Notes: a model not told the origin generated them from the letters alone. A stretch of DNA of 32,588 nucleotides from Phycisphaerales bacterium (GCA_020345805.1 CP070772.1:1531023-1563610); one strand, 5' to 3'; counted from the first letter of the stretch, positions 1 to 8,654 are shown. Numbers and translations are program-made.

Positions 1-1218
1 ACCCTGCTGGGCAAGCTGGTCATCGACTCGGGGCTCGCCACCCCCGACGAGGTTGAGGTGTGCAATGCCCAACTGATGGAGTCCTCCTCCGGAGACGCCC
101 CCCGCACCTTGGCCGACGTGCTCATCGATCAGGACTACGTCACCGAGCATCAGCTCGACCGCCTGCGATCGGAGTTCGAGGCCAAGAAGTCATCACAGCG
201 GATTCCCGGCTACCGGATCAAGCGCAAGCTGGGTTCGGGCGCGATGGCCACCGTTTTCCTCGCCAAGCAGCTCAGCCTGGACCGGCTGGTGGCGGTGAAG
301 GTCCTGCCCAAGAAGTTCTCCGACAACACCAAGTTCATCGAGCGGTTCTACAAGGAGGGCCGTGCCGCGGCCCAGTTGAACCATCCCAACATCGTCAGCG
401 CCTACGACGTGGGCAAAGCGGGCGACCACCACTACTTCGTGATGGAGTACGTGGACGGCCGGACCGTTCACGAGCGCATCAAGAAACGGCGCTTCGGCGA
501 ACGGGAAGCGATCTCGATCATCAAGCAGATCGCCCGGGCCATGCAGCACGCCCATGAGCGAGGGTTCATTCACCGCGACATCAAGCCCAAGAACATCATG
601 ATCACCAGCGGGGGGATCGCCAAGCTCGCCGACCTCGGCCTGGCGCGGGCCATCGCCGATGAGGAGGCGGCCAAAGCCGAGATGGGCCGCGCCTACGGGA
701 CCCCCTACTACATCAGCCCCGAGCAGATCCGCGGCGAACTGAAGATCGGCCCCACCGCCGACATCTACGGACTGGGGGCGACGTTCTATCACATGGTGAC
801 CGGCCGGGTCCCCTTCGAGGGCAAGAACCCCTCCACGGTGATGCACAAGCATCTCAAGCACGATCTTCTGCCGCCGGATCACATCAACCCACAGCTCTCG
901 GCCGGCTGCGCCCAGGTCATCGAGATGATGCTGGCCAAGGATCCGGTCGATCGATACCGCGACGCGTCCGAGCTGCTGGAGGACCTGGACCTCATCAGCC
1001 AGGGCGAAGCGCCGCACTACGCCCGGCAGGTGCTGGACCACACCCATTTCACCGCCGCGTTGACCGATGAAGTCGCCGCACCGGCGGCGGTGCGAAGGCA
1101 CGACCCGCGAGAACCCAGCGTCTTCGACAGCCCGGCCTTCACTGTGGTCCTGATCATCCTCGCCTTCAGCGTCCTGATGAATATCTTCCTGCTCGTATGG
1201 GTCTTGAGCAGGACGTAA
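1..1218 (+). CDS. Membrane-anchored serine/threonine protein kinase (5' end outside window)
   Basis: Hanks-type Ser/Thr kinase that would phosphorylate cytoplasmic proteins from the inner membrane. The frame is open from base 1, and the visible start (residues [18 protein letters not shown]) reads as half of a helical repeat that recurs as [20 protein letters not shown], so the true start lies upstream; GTG at 58 is only the first in-frame start codon. These repeats resemble the MshEN/GspE-N type helical module common ahead of planctomycete kinases. The kinase core follows: glycine loop [10 protein letters not shown] (about nt 229-258), VAIK-type Lys in AVKVLPKK (nt 298-300), HRDIKPKN catalytic loop (about 571-594), DLG in place of DFG (about 631), [10 protein letters not shown] activation segment and DIYGLG. 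All catalytic residues are present, so it should be active. One hydrophobic helix at the extreme C-terminus (about nt 1135-1206) anchors it; no PASTA or other outer domain follows. Substrates cannot be told from sequence. Confidence 0.93.
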   Translation, partial: TLLGKLVIDSGLATPDEVEVCNAQLMESSSGDAPRTLADVLIDQDYVTEHQLDRLRSEFEAKKSSQRIPGYRIKRKLGSGAMATVFLAKQLSLDRLVAVKVLPKKFSDNTKFIERFYKEGRAAAQLNHPNIVSAYDVGKAGDHHYFVMEYVDGRTVHERIKKRRFGEREAISIIKQIARAMQHAHERGFIHRDIKPKNIMITSGGIAKLADLGLARAIADEEAAKAEMGRAYGTPYYISPEQIRGELKIGPTADIYGLGATFYHMVTGRVPFEGKNPSTVMHKHLKHDLLPPDHINPQLSAGCAQVIEMMLAKDPVDRYRDASELLEDLDLISQGEAPHYARQVLDHTHFTAALTDEVAAPAAVRRHDPREPSVFDSPAFTVVLIILAFSVLMNIFLLVWVLSRT

Positions 1219-1291
1219 GGCGCAGATTCGAACGACATCTCCAGTCCCGCGGGCCATCGTCAACGGCGGTGGCACCGGTGGCGTCAGACGC

Positions 1292-1297
1292 TACCAT
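1292..1297 (+). promoter_or_regulatory. Candidate -10 box (TACCAT), leaderless arrangement
   Basis: TACCAT ends exactly 6 nt before the transaldolase ATG at 1304. No Shine-Dalgarno sequence is visible between it and the start codon. It matches the TAnnnT spacing seen before several other genes in this window, which suggests transcription starting at or next to the start codon. The -35 region is poor. Confidence 0.4.
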
Positions 1298-1303
1298 CCC
1301 GCC

Positions 1304-1951
1304 ATGGACATTTACGTTGACACCGCAAATCTCGAAGAGATCCGCCAGGCAGCCGCTCTGGGCGTGCTGGACGGCGTGACCACCAACCCGTCGTTGATCA
1401 GCAAGGAGGGCGAGGTGGACTTCCACGCCCACTTGAAGGCGATCTGCGAGATCGTTCCCGGGCCGGTCAGTGCGGAGGTAACCGCGACCGACCATGACGG
1501 GATGGTGGCCCAGGCCCGGACGCTGGCGGGCCTGGCTGAGAACATCGTGGTGAAGGTGCCCTGCACCGTCGAGGGGCTGCGGGCCTGTAAGTCGTTGTCC
1601 GACAAGGGCATCAAGACAAACATGACGCTTTGCTTCCAGCCGATGCAGGCGCTTCTGGTCGCCAAGGCCGGGGCGTTCCTGGTCAGCCCCTTCATCGGCC
1701 GGATCGATGACATCTCAGGCGACGGCATGGAGCTGATCCAGCAGATCCGCCAGATCTACGACACCTACGGCTTTGAGACCAAGATCCTCTCCGCCTCCAT
1801 CCGTCACCCCATGCATGCCGTCCAGTCGGCGCTGCTGGGGGCGGATGTGGCGACCATCCCCTACAAGGTCATCGCCCAGCTGATGAACCACCCTTTGACC
1901 GACATCGGGCTGAAGAAGTTCCTCGCCGACTGGGAGAAGATCCGCGGCTGA
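1304..1951 (+). CDS. tal: Small transaldolase (TalC/FSA subfamily)
   Basis: Transfers a dihydroxyacetone unit between sugar phosphates in the non-oxidative pentose phosphate pathway; cytosolic TIM barrel. The 215-residue length is typical of the small decameric transaldolase / fructose-6-phosphate aldolase subfamily. Family motifs are clear: VDTAN at residues 5-9, GVTTNPSL at 24-31, and the Schiff-base lysine K84 in NIVVKVP. The position equivalent to Gln59 of E. coli FsaA is Glu58 (SAEVTAT), and the position of FsaA Tyr131 is Phe (SPFIGRID). In this family Glu plus Phe go with transaldolase activity and Gln plus Tyr with fructose-6-phosphate aldolase, so transaldolase is the better call. The ATG is chosen because the conserved N-terminus begins there; it has no Shine-Dalgarno but a TACCAT box 6 nt upstream. 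It stands alone, with no pentose-phosphate neighbours. Confidence 0.93.
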   Translation: MDIYVDTANLEEIRQAAALGVLDGVTTNPSLISKEGEVDFHAHLKAICEIVPGPVSAEVTATDHDGMVAQARTLAGLAENIVVKVPCTVEGLRACKSLSDKGIKTNMTLCFQPMQALLVAKAGAFLVSPFIGRIDDISGDGMELIQQIRQIYDTYGFETKILSASIRHPMHAVQSALLGADVATIPYKVIAQLMNHPLTDIGLKKFLADWEKIRG

Positions 1952-2003
1952 TCTCCGGCGGTCCTGCGGAGGGACACCAGTCAGGGAAAGGAAGAGCGGC
2001 ATC

Positions 2004-2909
2004 ATGCATGTGAACAATCACCGAGACACTCGCCGGGGTATGAGCCAGACGGAAGTCATCGTGATTGTTTGCGTGATAGCCGGCGTGCTGGTGATTGGTT
2101 GCGTCGGCTTGTCGCTTGTCGGTCTGCTGCTGCCGGCCCTGGGCAAGGCTCGCAGCCAGGCCAGACTGCTCAAGGACGCTACTCAGATCAAGCAGATCCA
2201 TCAATCCTGGGTCGTCTGGTCCCGGGACTGGGATGGCAGGTTCCCTACGCCCGGCCTGATCAACCGGTTGGCCGTCGGCGGCGAGGAAGTACCCGGCCGG
2301 GGCCAAGAAGATGTGCTGGCAAACGACCACGCGGCCCTCTACTCGGCGTGCATCATGGCCAACTTCATCAGCCCGGAACTCTGTGTCGGGCCGACCGAGC
2401 CCAACCCCGACGTGCTTGTCAAGGATGACTACGACTGGGAGCTTTACGACCCGGAGAACGATTCGTACTGGGATCCGTCATTCCAACTGAGATTGAACTC
2501 TATCTGCAACGCGTCGTACGCCGTGCTGCCGCTGGCCGGAGACCGCAAGGAACTGGAGTGGCGGGAGACGTTCAACAGCAAGTACGCAGTGATCGCCAAC
2601 CGCGGCGTCCGGGACGGCACCCTGCTGGAACCGGACTTCGGCCGATCATTCACTCTCCAGATCCACGGAAGCCGAAAGGAATGGGTGGGCAACGTCTGCT
2701 TCAACGACAATCACGTCCAGGTGTGCAATACGTTCCTGCCGCAGGGCATTGCCTACGTCGATGACGCGGGAATCGAATACCCGGACAACCTGTTCCGCAA
2801 CGACACCGGCGGTGACAGCAATGCCGCAGGCCATGACATCTGGCTTACACTCATCGACAGCATCTCCGGCACTCCGGAAAACCTGTCGCTTTCCGCACAA
2901 TGGGATTGA
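2004..2909 (+). CDS. Pseudopilin-like type II secretion family protein, copy 1 (atypical processing site)
   Basis: 301-residue protein of the prepilin-like family abundant in planctomycetes; likely inserted in the inner membrane by its N-terminal helix with the rest outside. Residues 1-12 form a short basic leader ending in RRG, followed by MSQTEV and a hydrophobic helix (about 18-45). Gly at -1 and Glu at +5 of the prepilin peptidase site are kept, but the usual FTLIE is MSQTE. After GLLLPALGKAR come a charged helix and a globular domain with [16 protein letters not shown], and [12 protein letters not shown] near residues 225-240, a variant of the H-X9-DG motif. It aligns end to end with the two copies at 6735 and 7718. 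The ATG has a good GGAAAGGAAG ribosome site 12 nt upstream and supplies the needed leader. The gene is separated from the other copies by two minus-strand genes. Exact role unknown. Confidence 0.85.
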   Translation: MHVNNHRDTRRGMSQTEVIVIVCVIAGVLVIGCVGLSLVGLLLPALGKARSQARLLKDATQIKQIHQSWVVWSRDWDGRFPTPGLINRLAVGGEEVPGRGQEDVLANDHAALYSACIMANFISPELCVGPTEPNPDVLVKDDYDWELYDPENDSYWDPSFQLRLNSICNASYAVLPLAGDRKELEWRETFNSKYAVIANRGVRDGTLLEPDFGRSFTLQIHGSRKEWVGNVCFNDNHVQVCNTFLPQGIAYVDDAGIEYPDNLFRNDTGGDSNAAGHDIWLTLIDSISGTPENLSLSAQWD

Positions 2910-2947
2910 GCGGTCCGCCCCGGCACGCCGGCGGCGGGGAGTGAGTC

Positions 2948-5308
2948 CTACTCACCGGAGCCGAAGAGGAAGTTGACCAGCCCCCGAATCGGCCTGACAT
3001 CCATGGCCCACACGCCACGGCCGTGGGTGGCGATCACGATGATGTCATCGCGGGGATGGATGACCAGATCGTGGACAAAGGTCGTGGGGAGATTGTTGGC
3101 CAGGACGTGCCAGCTCTTGCCGCCGTTGATCGAGACATATACGCCCAGGTCCGTGCCGACATAGAGGATGGCGGGGTTCTTCGGATCTTCCCGCACCACG
3201 TTGATGGGGCCACAGGGGATGTTGGCGGAGATGTCCCGCCACGTCTTGCCGTAGTCGGCGGACTTGAACAGATAGGCGGCGAAGTCGTCGTTCCGCTTGC
3301 CGTTCTGGGCAAGATAGACCGTGCCCTCATCGAAAGCAGAGGCTGCGATGCGCGAAACCCACCTGTCCTCGGCCAGGCCGGCGGTGATGTCGGTCCAGTT
3401 GGTGCCGCCGTGGTGCGTGACGTGCGCACGGCCGTCGTCGGTGCCCGCATAGATCAGGCCGAATTTCACGGGCGATTCGGAGATGGCGAAGATCGTCTGA
3501 TACGGGATGTCGCCCATCTTCTCCGGATCGTTGTGCGTCAGGTCAGGGCTGATCTTGACAAAATTGTCGCGATCCAGCGCGCGGTAGAGATGATTCAAGC
3601 CCAGGTAGAGGACGCGGGGGTTGTGTGGCGAGATGATGAACGGCGCAACCCACTGGCCTCGAAGCGGATCCTCTCCGTCGGCGGCACGGGGCTTGATGCG
3701 GACGCGATCTCCGTCGGCCAGATCGGACCGCGAGATGCTTCCGTAAAAGCCGGCCGAATAGACGGTGTCGGGATCGGTGGGGTCGATGGCATGGCTGGAT
3801 CCCTCGCCTCCGGGGGCCCGCTCCCACTCGACGGCGGTGCTGCGGGGACGTCTCCGCCCCCGTCTGCCCTCCTGTTCCTGCCGGAGGTTGACCACGCCGC
3901 GGTAGCTGCCGTGATCCTGGATCGAGCCGTAAACGTGGAACGGCTCCTCCATGTCGTAAGCGACGTTGTAGAACTGCACCACGGGCAGGTTGTCGTAGAA
4001 GGTCTTCCAGTTCTCGCCCCCGTCGTAGGATATGGCCACTCCGCCGTCGTTGCCGTTGACGAGGTAATCGGAGTTGTCCGGGTCGATCCAGAGGGCGTGG
4101 TGATCGCCGTGCATTCCCCACAGCGGCTTGAACGTGTCGCCCGCGTCATACGAAACGTGCAGGGCTACACCCATCACGTAGATGGTGTTCTCATCGTTGG
4201 GGTCCACGCGGATCTGCCCGAACACCCAGCCGTAAGTGGCGTTGATGCGCTTGGTGTAATCGTCCGTTCGACTGGTCTTGCGCCAGGTCGCCCCTTTGTC
4301 ATCGGATCGATAAACCTCCGCGCCCTTGATCATCCCGCCTCGCGGCCGGCCGTAGGAATCCGCTTCCCCCTCGTAGGCCTCGCCCGCAAGCCCGTAGTTG
4401 TCGATGAACGCGTATACCACGTTGGGCTTCGACCGGCAGACATCCAGACCAACGCGCCCGGTTACTTCCGGCGCGGGCAAGCCCTCCGTGAGCTTCTGCC
4501 AGGTGGCCCCGCCATCGGTCGTCTTGTGGATCCCGCTTCCGTAGTAGTCCGGCTCGTTGCGGGGATCGTTCCAGCGCTTGCGGATCCGCTGCCAGGTGGC
4601 CGCGTAGAGCGTGTCGCTGTCCTCCGGGTCCATTACCAGGTCGATCACGCCGGTTTTCTCATCGATGTAGAGAACCTTCTTCCAGGTTTCTCCGCCGTCG
4701 GTGGTCTTGTAGACGCCGCGCTCTTGGTTGTTCGTCCACTCGTGTCCGGAGGAAGCGACATAGACGATGTCCGGTTTGGTGGGGTGAATCACGATGCGGG
4801 GGATGGTGTGGGTGCCGGCCAGGCCCATGTGCTCCCAGGTTTCTCCCGCATCGGTGGACTTATAGACGCCAGCCCCGGCCATGGAGCTTCTGAAGATGTT
4901 GGCCTCCCCCAGACCGATCCAGACTATGCTCTCATCGGAAGGCGCGATGGTGACGTCGCCGATGGAAGTTGAGGGCCCGTGCTCGAAGATTGGCTCCCAA
5001 GTCGTGCCTTCGTTGACGGTCTTCCAGACTCCGCCCGAGGCGGAGGCGACGTAGATGGTGTAGCTGTCGCCCCGCGGTGCGGTGACCGCGACATCGGTGA
5101 TGCGCCCGCTGATGTTGGTGGGCCCGAGGAACTGCCAGGGCAGCTTGCGGAAGAGGGATTGGTCCTTCATCGCCTCGTGCTGCTCATACCAGCGCAGGCG
5201 GGTTTCCGGATCGGTCTGACCGCCCGCGGTCGCGACCGTGGTCAATGCAGTCGTCAGGACCAGGGCCGACATGACGGCCGGAACGTGGCATCTCCACTTT
5301 TTCAACAT
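2948..5308 (-). CDS. Secreted Asp-box / sortilin-like beta-propeller protein
   Basis: 786-residue exported protein built almost entirely of BNR/Asp-box repeats (S/T-x-D-x-G-x-T-W). Visible copies include STDAGETWEH, TTDGGETWKK, TTDGGATWQK, SDDKGATWRK, SYDGGENWKT, SADYGKTWRD and SINGGKSWHV, which indicates one or two beta-propellers as in VPS10/sortilin, sialidase-like and xyloglucanase-like families. The start is set at 5308 (MLKKWRCHVPAV), because a Sec signal peptide follows (basic n-region, hydrophobic core, small residues near TVATAGG) and GGAGGCGAGGAAG lies just upstream; the reading frame runs 30 codons further up to 5398. The first propeller blades carry GRITDVAV and VYVASASGGVWKT, typical of the propeller-only glycosyl-hydrolase-like proteins. 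No catalytic module follows, so binding or a protein-interaction role is as likely as an enzyme. Probably periplasmic or extracellular. Confidence 0.87.
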   Translation of the reverse strand: MLKKWRCHVPAVMSALVLTTALTTVATAGGQTDPETRLRWYEQHEAMKDQSLFRKLPWQFLGPTNISGRITDVAVTAPRGDSYTIYVASASGGVWKTVNEGTTWEPIFEHGPSTSIGDVTIAPSDESIVWIGLGEANIFRSSMAGAGVYKSTDAGETWEHMGLAGTHTIPRIVIHPTKPDIVYVASSGHEWTNNQERGVYKTTDGGETWKKVLYIDEKTGVIDLVMDPEDSDTLYAATWQRIRKRWNDPRNEPDYYGSGIHKTTDGGATWQKLTEGLPAPEVTGRVGLDVCRSKPNVVYAFIDNYGLAGEAYEGEADSYGRPRGGMIKGAEVYRSDDKGATWRKTSRTDDYTKRINATYGWVFGQIRVDPNDENTIYVMGVALHVSYDAGDTFKPLWGMHGDHHALWIDPDNSDYLVNGNDGGVAISYDGGENWKTFYDNLPVVQFYNVAYDMEEPFHVYGSIQDHGSYRGVVNLRQEQEGRRGRRRPRSTAVEWERAPGGEGSSHAIDPTDPDTVYSAGFYGSISRSDLADGDRVRIKPRAADGEDPLRGQWVAPFIISPHNPRVLYLGLNHLYRALDRDNFVKISPDLTHNDPEKMGDIPYQTIFAISESPVKFGLIYAGTDDGRAHVTHHGGTNWTDITAGLAEDRWVSRIAASAFDEGTVYLAQNGKRNDDFAAYLFKSADYGKTWRDISANIPCGPINVVREDPKNPAILYVGTDLGVYVSINGGKSWHVLANNLPTTFVHDLVIHPRDDIIVIATHGRGVWAMDVRPIRGLVNFLFGSGE

Positions 5309-5489
5309 CGCTTCCTCGCCTCCCGCCCGGTCGATCTCGGGATGGTATTCAACTCGACGTCCCTCACTGGACAATGCGGCGATCACCGCAGCGGGCACCT
5401 GTGGGTAATCGCCCGTTCAGTGTGATCGTCGAATCCTGCCGGCTGCATCAGTCGCCGGTTCCGCTGCGGGCTCGGTTGTGTCCTACCGC

Positions 5490-5520
5490 CCCGCCATCGG
5501 CGGGTTTCAGGCAGGGGCGG
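5490..5520. other. GC-rich inverted repeats downstream of the RidA gene
   Basis: Two alternative stems are visible: CCCGCC-atc-GGCGGG at 5490-5504, followed on the plus strand by TTT, and an outer CCGCCCC (5487-5493) pairing with GGGGCGG (5514-5520). It sits in the 247-nt gap between the RidA gene end (5556) and the next minus-strand start (5308). It could end RidA transcription, but there is no U-tract on the minus strand, so this is weak. Confidence 0.3.
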
Positions 5521-5555
5521 CAGGGGTGATGGTTATCGGTCGTACTTTCCCCTGT

Positions 5556-6020
5556 TCAGGGAGCTTCGACCACCATCTCGACCATGACGGTGGCGTTCAG
5601 GGGCAGCCCGATGCATCCGACGGCGGCCCGGACGTGGAGGCCGGCCTCGCCGAAAACGTCCCGCAGCAGCTCGCTGGCCCCGTTGGCGACTGTCGCCTGG
5701 TCATGGAAGCCGGCGTCGGAGGCGACAAACACGTCCAGACGCACGATGCGGGAGATCCGGTCCAGATCGCCGCTGAGTAGGGCTGCTGCGGCAGCCAGGC
5801 CGTTCAGGGCACACTGACGGGCCGCGCTGGCAGCCTGATCCACGCTCACGGCTGATGGCACCGATCCGGCAGAGATGAGTTCACCTCCGGAGAAAGGAAT
5901 CTGGCCCGCGACGAAGATCAGGTCGCCGCTCCGGACGGCCGGAACGTAGGCTGCGACCGGCCTGGGAGCCTCCGGCAGGGTGATGTTCAGCTCCTCAAGC
6001 CGGTGCCGGATTCGGTTCAT
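5556..6020 (-). CDS. RidA family protein (YjgF/YER057c/UK114)
   Basis: 154-residue cytosolic protein of the trimeric RidA superfamily, members of which hydrolyse reactive enamine/imine intermediates released by PLP enzymes. The sequence begins MNRIRHRLEELNITLPEAP and continues with VAAYVPAVRSGDLIFVAGQIPF, the N-terminal layout of the longer RidA subgroup (about 150 residues rather than 128). The C-terminal signature holds the active-site type Arg in VRAAVGCIGLPLN and an acidic residue in VMVEMVV, equivalent to the Arg105 and Glu120 region of E. coli RidA. The ATG at 6020 is preferred over the open frame to 6167, because AAAGGAG lies 8 nt upstream and homologues begin here. A TTGCAA-N17-AATTAT promoter lies about 50 nt further up. 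The neighbours do not point to a specific amino-acid pathway. Confidence 0.88.
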   Translation of the reverse strand: MNRIRHRLEELNITLPEAPRPVAAYVPAVRSGDLIFVAGQIPFSGGELISAGSVPSAVSVDQAASAARQCALNGLAAAAALLSGDLDRISRIVRLDVFVASDAGFHDQATVANGASELLRDVFGEAGLHVRAAVGCIGLPLNATVMVEMVVEAP

Positions 6021-6068
6021 GGTCGGTACTCCTTTGCGGGAGATGAGCGTGAGGGAAGGAGAGGGCGA

Positions 6069-6097
6069 ATAATTCACTTGATGGCAGGTTTTTGCAA
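6069..6097 (-). promoter_or_regulatory. Predicted sigma-70-type promoter for the RidA gene
   Basis: On the minus strand TTGCAA (6092-6097) is followed after 17 nt by AATTAT (6069-6074). This would give a leader of about 40 nt that includes the AAAGGAG ribosome site of the RidA gene. Confidence 0.4.
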
Positions 6098-6209
6098 CTT
6101 GACGGGGGAGGGTCTCGGAATATCGTATGGAGTCGGTGATTTCCGGCGTAGAGACCGTTTGCGGCAAGATGCGCCTGTTTCATGCTGACCTGACCATCAT
6201 GCCCTCATC

Positions 6210-6655
6210 GGCCGGTTTTTCCGGCCATAATTCCGCCGCACGGTCGACAACTTGTTTGAGGCCTCTAGAAAGGCGGATGCCCGCCGCGAGGGTCTACGCG
6301 CTGCGCGGCTGCTGTCGAGCAAGGAAAGAGACGATCCGGCCCATCGGGCCGCGGATTGTTGCCGCGCGAGGCTCCGAACCGGAGCCGACGGCAGCCAGGG
6401 GGGAGGCGCGGGGACCATGCTAACGGCGATGCGTTGCCGGTCGAACTTCAGATTCGAATAGCGCGTCGTCAAGGAAACAGCGACAGGCACCGGTGGTGTC
6501 GAGGCCCGTGCGGCTTGCAGTCGGTTTCCCATCTACACTCCGACAGAACGTATCAGCCGGACAGACATGCGCGGGGGCCGGTCGGTGCGCAGGGTTGAGG
6601 ATTCCTCCCGCGACCGGGTCAGTAGCTGTTTCCCCCTGGGCCGTTCCGCGAACGG
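6210..6655. other. Hairpin-rich non-coding stretch (within gene-free 6021-6734)
   Basis: No convincing gene lies in the 714 nt between RidA and pseudopilin copy 2. What is visible is a run of short perfect stems: GGCCGG-ttttt-CCGGCC (6210-6226), GGCGG-atgc-CCGCC (6272-6285), CGGCCC-atc-GGGCCG (6337-6351), GGCTCC-gaacc-GGAGCC (6370-6386) and CCGTTC-cgc-GAACGG (6641-6655). Just before the gene is a pyrimidine-rich tract (about 6685-6718), then GGAG. It could be a structured 5' leader or an independent small RNA, or simply GC-rich spacer. No known riboswitch core was recognised. The short reading frames here show no family features. Confidence 0.35.
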
Positions 6656-6734
6656 GCGGCGTGGCTCAGGCACGGATACATTTCGTGCTCTTATTTCTTT
6701 ATTCTTTTTTCCCATCTTGTTTGGAGACACTTCA

Positions 6735-7610
6735 ATGCACAGCAAGAAAGGCTTCACCCTGATCGAGCTGCTGGTGGTGATCGCCATCATCGCCCTGCTC
6801 ATCGGCCTGCTGCTGCCGGCCCTGGCCAAGGCCCAACGCAACGCGAGGACGCTGAAGGACAAGGCCCAGGTCAAGCAGATCCATCAGGCGTGCCTGATCT
6901 TCGCCGAGAACAACCGCGACAAGCTTCCCACGCCCGGTCTGATCGACCGGCTCGTGGATGCTGGAGGCCTGGAGCTTCCCGGCCGCGGCCCCGAGGATTT
7001 CTCTGCCAACTGGACCGCCCCGCTGTACTCGGCCCTGATCGCCCAGGAGTTCTTCGCTCCGCCGCTCCTGGTCGGCCCGACTGACGTCAACCCGCTGGTC
7101 AAGGTCGACGACGACTACAACTACGAAGCTTACGAGCCGGCGGCCGACTCGTACTGGGACGACACCTTCCTCTGCGACGTGGAGAGCGGCGGATCCAACA
7201 CCTCCTACGCACACATGGCCCTGTGCGGCCAGCGCAAGAAGCTGAAGTGGAAGAACTCCCAGAATTCGGGTGATCCGATGGTTGCCACTCGCGGCACTCG
7301 CGACGGTGCGGTCACCGGCCCCGAATACACCTTCTCCCCCACGCTGGAGCTGCACGGCGCGAACAGGGAATGGGTGGGCAACGTCTGCTTCAACGACAAC
7401 CACGCCGAGACAATCAACAACTTCTACCCGTCTCAAACGACCTATGAGGCCAAGAACGGCACCTCACCGGAGATCGACAACATCTTCCAGGCGGAGTTCC
7501 TTGACTATGACGCCGGCAACGGCGAAGCCTCATCCGACGCGTTCCTGGTGATCTGCACCGGATCCGATGAGTTCACCGTCGACCAGCGCTACGACGAGCT
7601 CACCCAATAA
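6735..7610 (+). CDS. Pseudopilin-like type II secretion family protein, copy 2
   Basis: 291-residue prepilin-like protein with a canonical processing site: MHSKKG, then [27 protein letters not shown], with Gly -1, Phe +1 and Glu +5. The start at 6735 is certain enough: it gives a six-residue basic leader and has GGAG 8 nt upstream, although the frame stays open to 6567. After the membrane helix come [19 protein letters not shown], a GPTDVNP segment and [13 protein letters not shown], the same order of conserved blocks as copies 1 and 3. Expected location is the inner membrane with a periplasmic or surface domain after cleavage by a PilD-type peptidase encoded elsewhere. It forms a likely transcription unit with copy 3, 107 nt downstream, with a hairpin between them. 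A 33-nt stretch (7367-7399) is identical to copy 1, so the two are recent duplicates or have exchanged sequence. Confidence 0.9.
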   Translation: MHSKKGFTLIELLVVIAIIALLIGLLLPALAKAQRNARTLKDKAQVKQIHQACLIFAENNRDKLPTPGLIDRLVDAGGLELPGRGPEDFSANWTAPLYSALIAQEFFAPPLLVGPTDVNPLVKVDDDYNYEAYEPAADSYWDDTFLCDVESGGSNTSYAHMALCGQRKKLKWKNSQNSGDPMVATRGTRDGAVTGPEYTFSPTLELHGANREWVGNVCFNDNHAETINNFYPSQTTYEAKNGTSPEIDNIFQAEFLDYDAGNGEASSDAFLVICTGSDEFTVDQRYDELTQ

Positions 7611-7626
7611 AGGACGGACATCGGCT

Positions 7627-7661
7627 CGTCACGAGTCGCCCCGCGGGGCCGGCTCGTGACG
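7627..7661 (+). other. Intercistronic stem-loop between pseudopilin copies 2 and 3
   Basis: CGTCACGAG (7627-7635) pairs perfectly with CTCGTGACG (7653-7661), and a second stem CCCC-gc-GGGG (7639-7648) fits inside. No U-tract follows, so it is more likely a partial terminator, an mRNA-stability element or a processing site than a full terminator. Confidence 0.45.
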
Positions 7662-7717
7662 GGCCTCATCCCAACCCGATCCCCCCTGTCCCGCTCATCA
7701 CCGTGGAGCGTGTCGCC

Positions 7718-8575
7718 ATGATTCGCAAACGTGGGTTCACCCTGATCGAATTGCTCGTGGTCATGGCGATCATTGCACTTCTCATCGGCCTGCTGCTGCC
7801 GGCTCTGGCCAAGGCCCGTGCCGAGGCCAAGCGGCTCAAGGACGCCACCCAGATCAAGCAGGTCCACCAGTCGTGGCTGATCTTCGCCCGGCAGTTCGAC
7901 GGCATCCTCCCCACCCCGGGGCTGATCAACCGCAAGCCGGTCAACGGCCAGGAGATCCCCGGCAGCGGTGAAGAGGATCTTCTGCTCAACGATCACGCGG
8001 CCCTTTATTCGGCCTGCATCATGGCCAACTACTTCGGCCCCGAGTTGTGCGTCGGCCCCACCGAACCCAGCGGAAAGGTCCTGATCAAGGACAACTACAA
8101 CTGGGATCTCTACAGCCCGATCAACGACCAGTACTGGGATCCGAGTTTCGGAGCCAAGCTCCTCTCTTCGTCCAACACGTCCTACGCCGTCATGCCGCTG
8201 ACCGGCAGGCGCAAGACCAGGGAGTGGCGCGAATCGATGAACCCCGCGTTCGCCGTCCTGGGCAACCGCGGCGTCGAGAACGGATCACTGGACGAGGCCG
8301 ACTACGAGAATTCCATAACTCTCCAGATCCACGGCGGGCACAAGCAGTGGATCGGCAACATCGGTTACAACGACGGCCACGTCGCTGTCTCCACCTCCTT
8401 CATGCCCGACTCCGTCAACTACGAGCAGAACGGCGTGAGCTATCCGGACAACCTCTTCAACAACGACACGGGTTCCGGCCCCACCAGCACCGACGGTTGG
8501 GACTGCTACCTGGCCGTGGTCTTTCAGCTCCTCGGCAGTGACCATCCGACAACGATATTGGCGCAGTGGGACTGA
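7718..8575 (+). CDS. Pseudopilin-like type II secretion family protein, copy 3
   Basis: 285-residue prepilin-like protein: leader MIRKRG, then [20 protein letters not shown] with Gly -1 and Glu +5, followed by [22 protein letters not shown]. The globular part carries [38 protein letters not shown] and [13 protein letters not shown], and ends in LAQWD, much as copy 1 ends in SAQWD. Overall it is nearer to copy 1 in block sequence and nearer to copy 2 in its N-terminus. The ATG at 7718 is chosen over GTG at 7703 because it sits 9 nt after GGAG and gives the normal short leader. The NDGHV block is the closest of the three to the classical H-X9-DG motif. A strong terminator at 8655-8686 ends the unit. 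Substrate or structural role unknown. Confidence 0.9.
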   Translation: MIRKRGFTLIELLVVMAIIALLIGLLLPALAKARAEAKRLKDATQIKQVHQSWLIFARQFDGILPTPGLINRKPVNGQEIPGSGEEDLLLNDHAALYSACIMANYFGPELCVGPTEPSGKVLIKDNYNWDLYSPINDQYWDPSFGAKLLSSSNTSYAVMPLTGRRKTREWRESMNPAFAVLGNRGVENGSLDEADYENSITLQIHGGHKQWIGNIGYNDGHVAVSTSFMPDSVNYEQNGVSYPDNLFNNDTGSGPTSTDGWDCYLAVVFQLLGSDHPTTILAQWD

Positions 8576-8654
8576 TCCGGACTCCCGAGCCACTCTCCGT
8601 TTCGGTCCGACCCGAAGTCGGCCGACCCGGAAACCAGGAACCCCGAAAGACCGA

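Noticed and set aside
3023..4972. 649-codon open frame on the plus strand opposite the Asp-box protein
   Set aside because: It is the antisense shadow of the propeller gene: the minus strand has a signal peptide, ribosome site and clear Asp boxes, while this frame has no domain and is rich in valine, glycine and aspartate as expected of a shadow.
6300..6420. RNase P RNA or 4.5S RNA in the hairpin-rich stretch
   Set aside because: The GAGGAAAGTCC and ACAGAA cores of RNase P and the GGAAGGAAGC-type loop of SRP RNA are absent; a GAGCAAGGAAAGAG stretch only looks similar.
6197..6532. Minus-strand 111-codon frame in the gap before pseudopilin copy 2
   Set aside because: Ser/Arg/Ala-rich sequence with no ribosome site or family; overlaps several hairpins. 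More likely chance.
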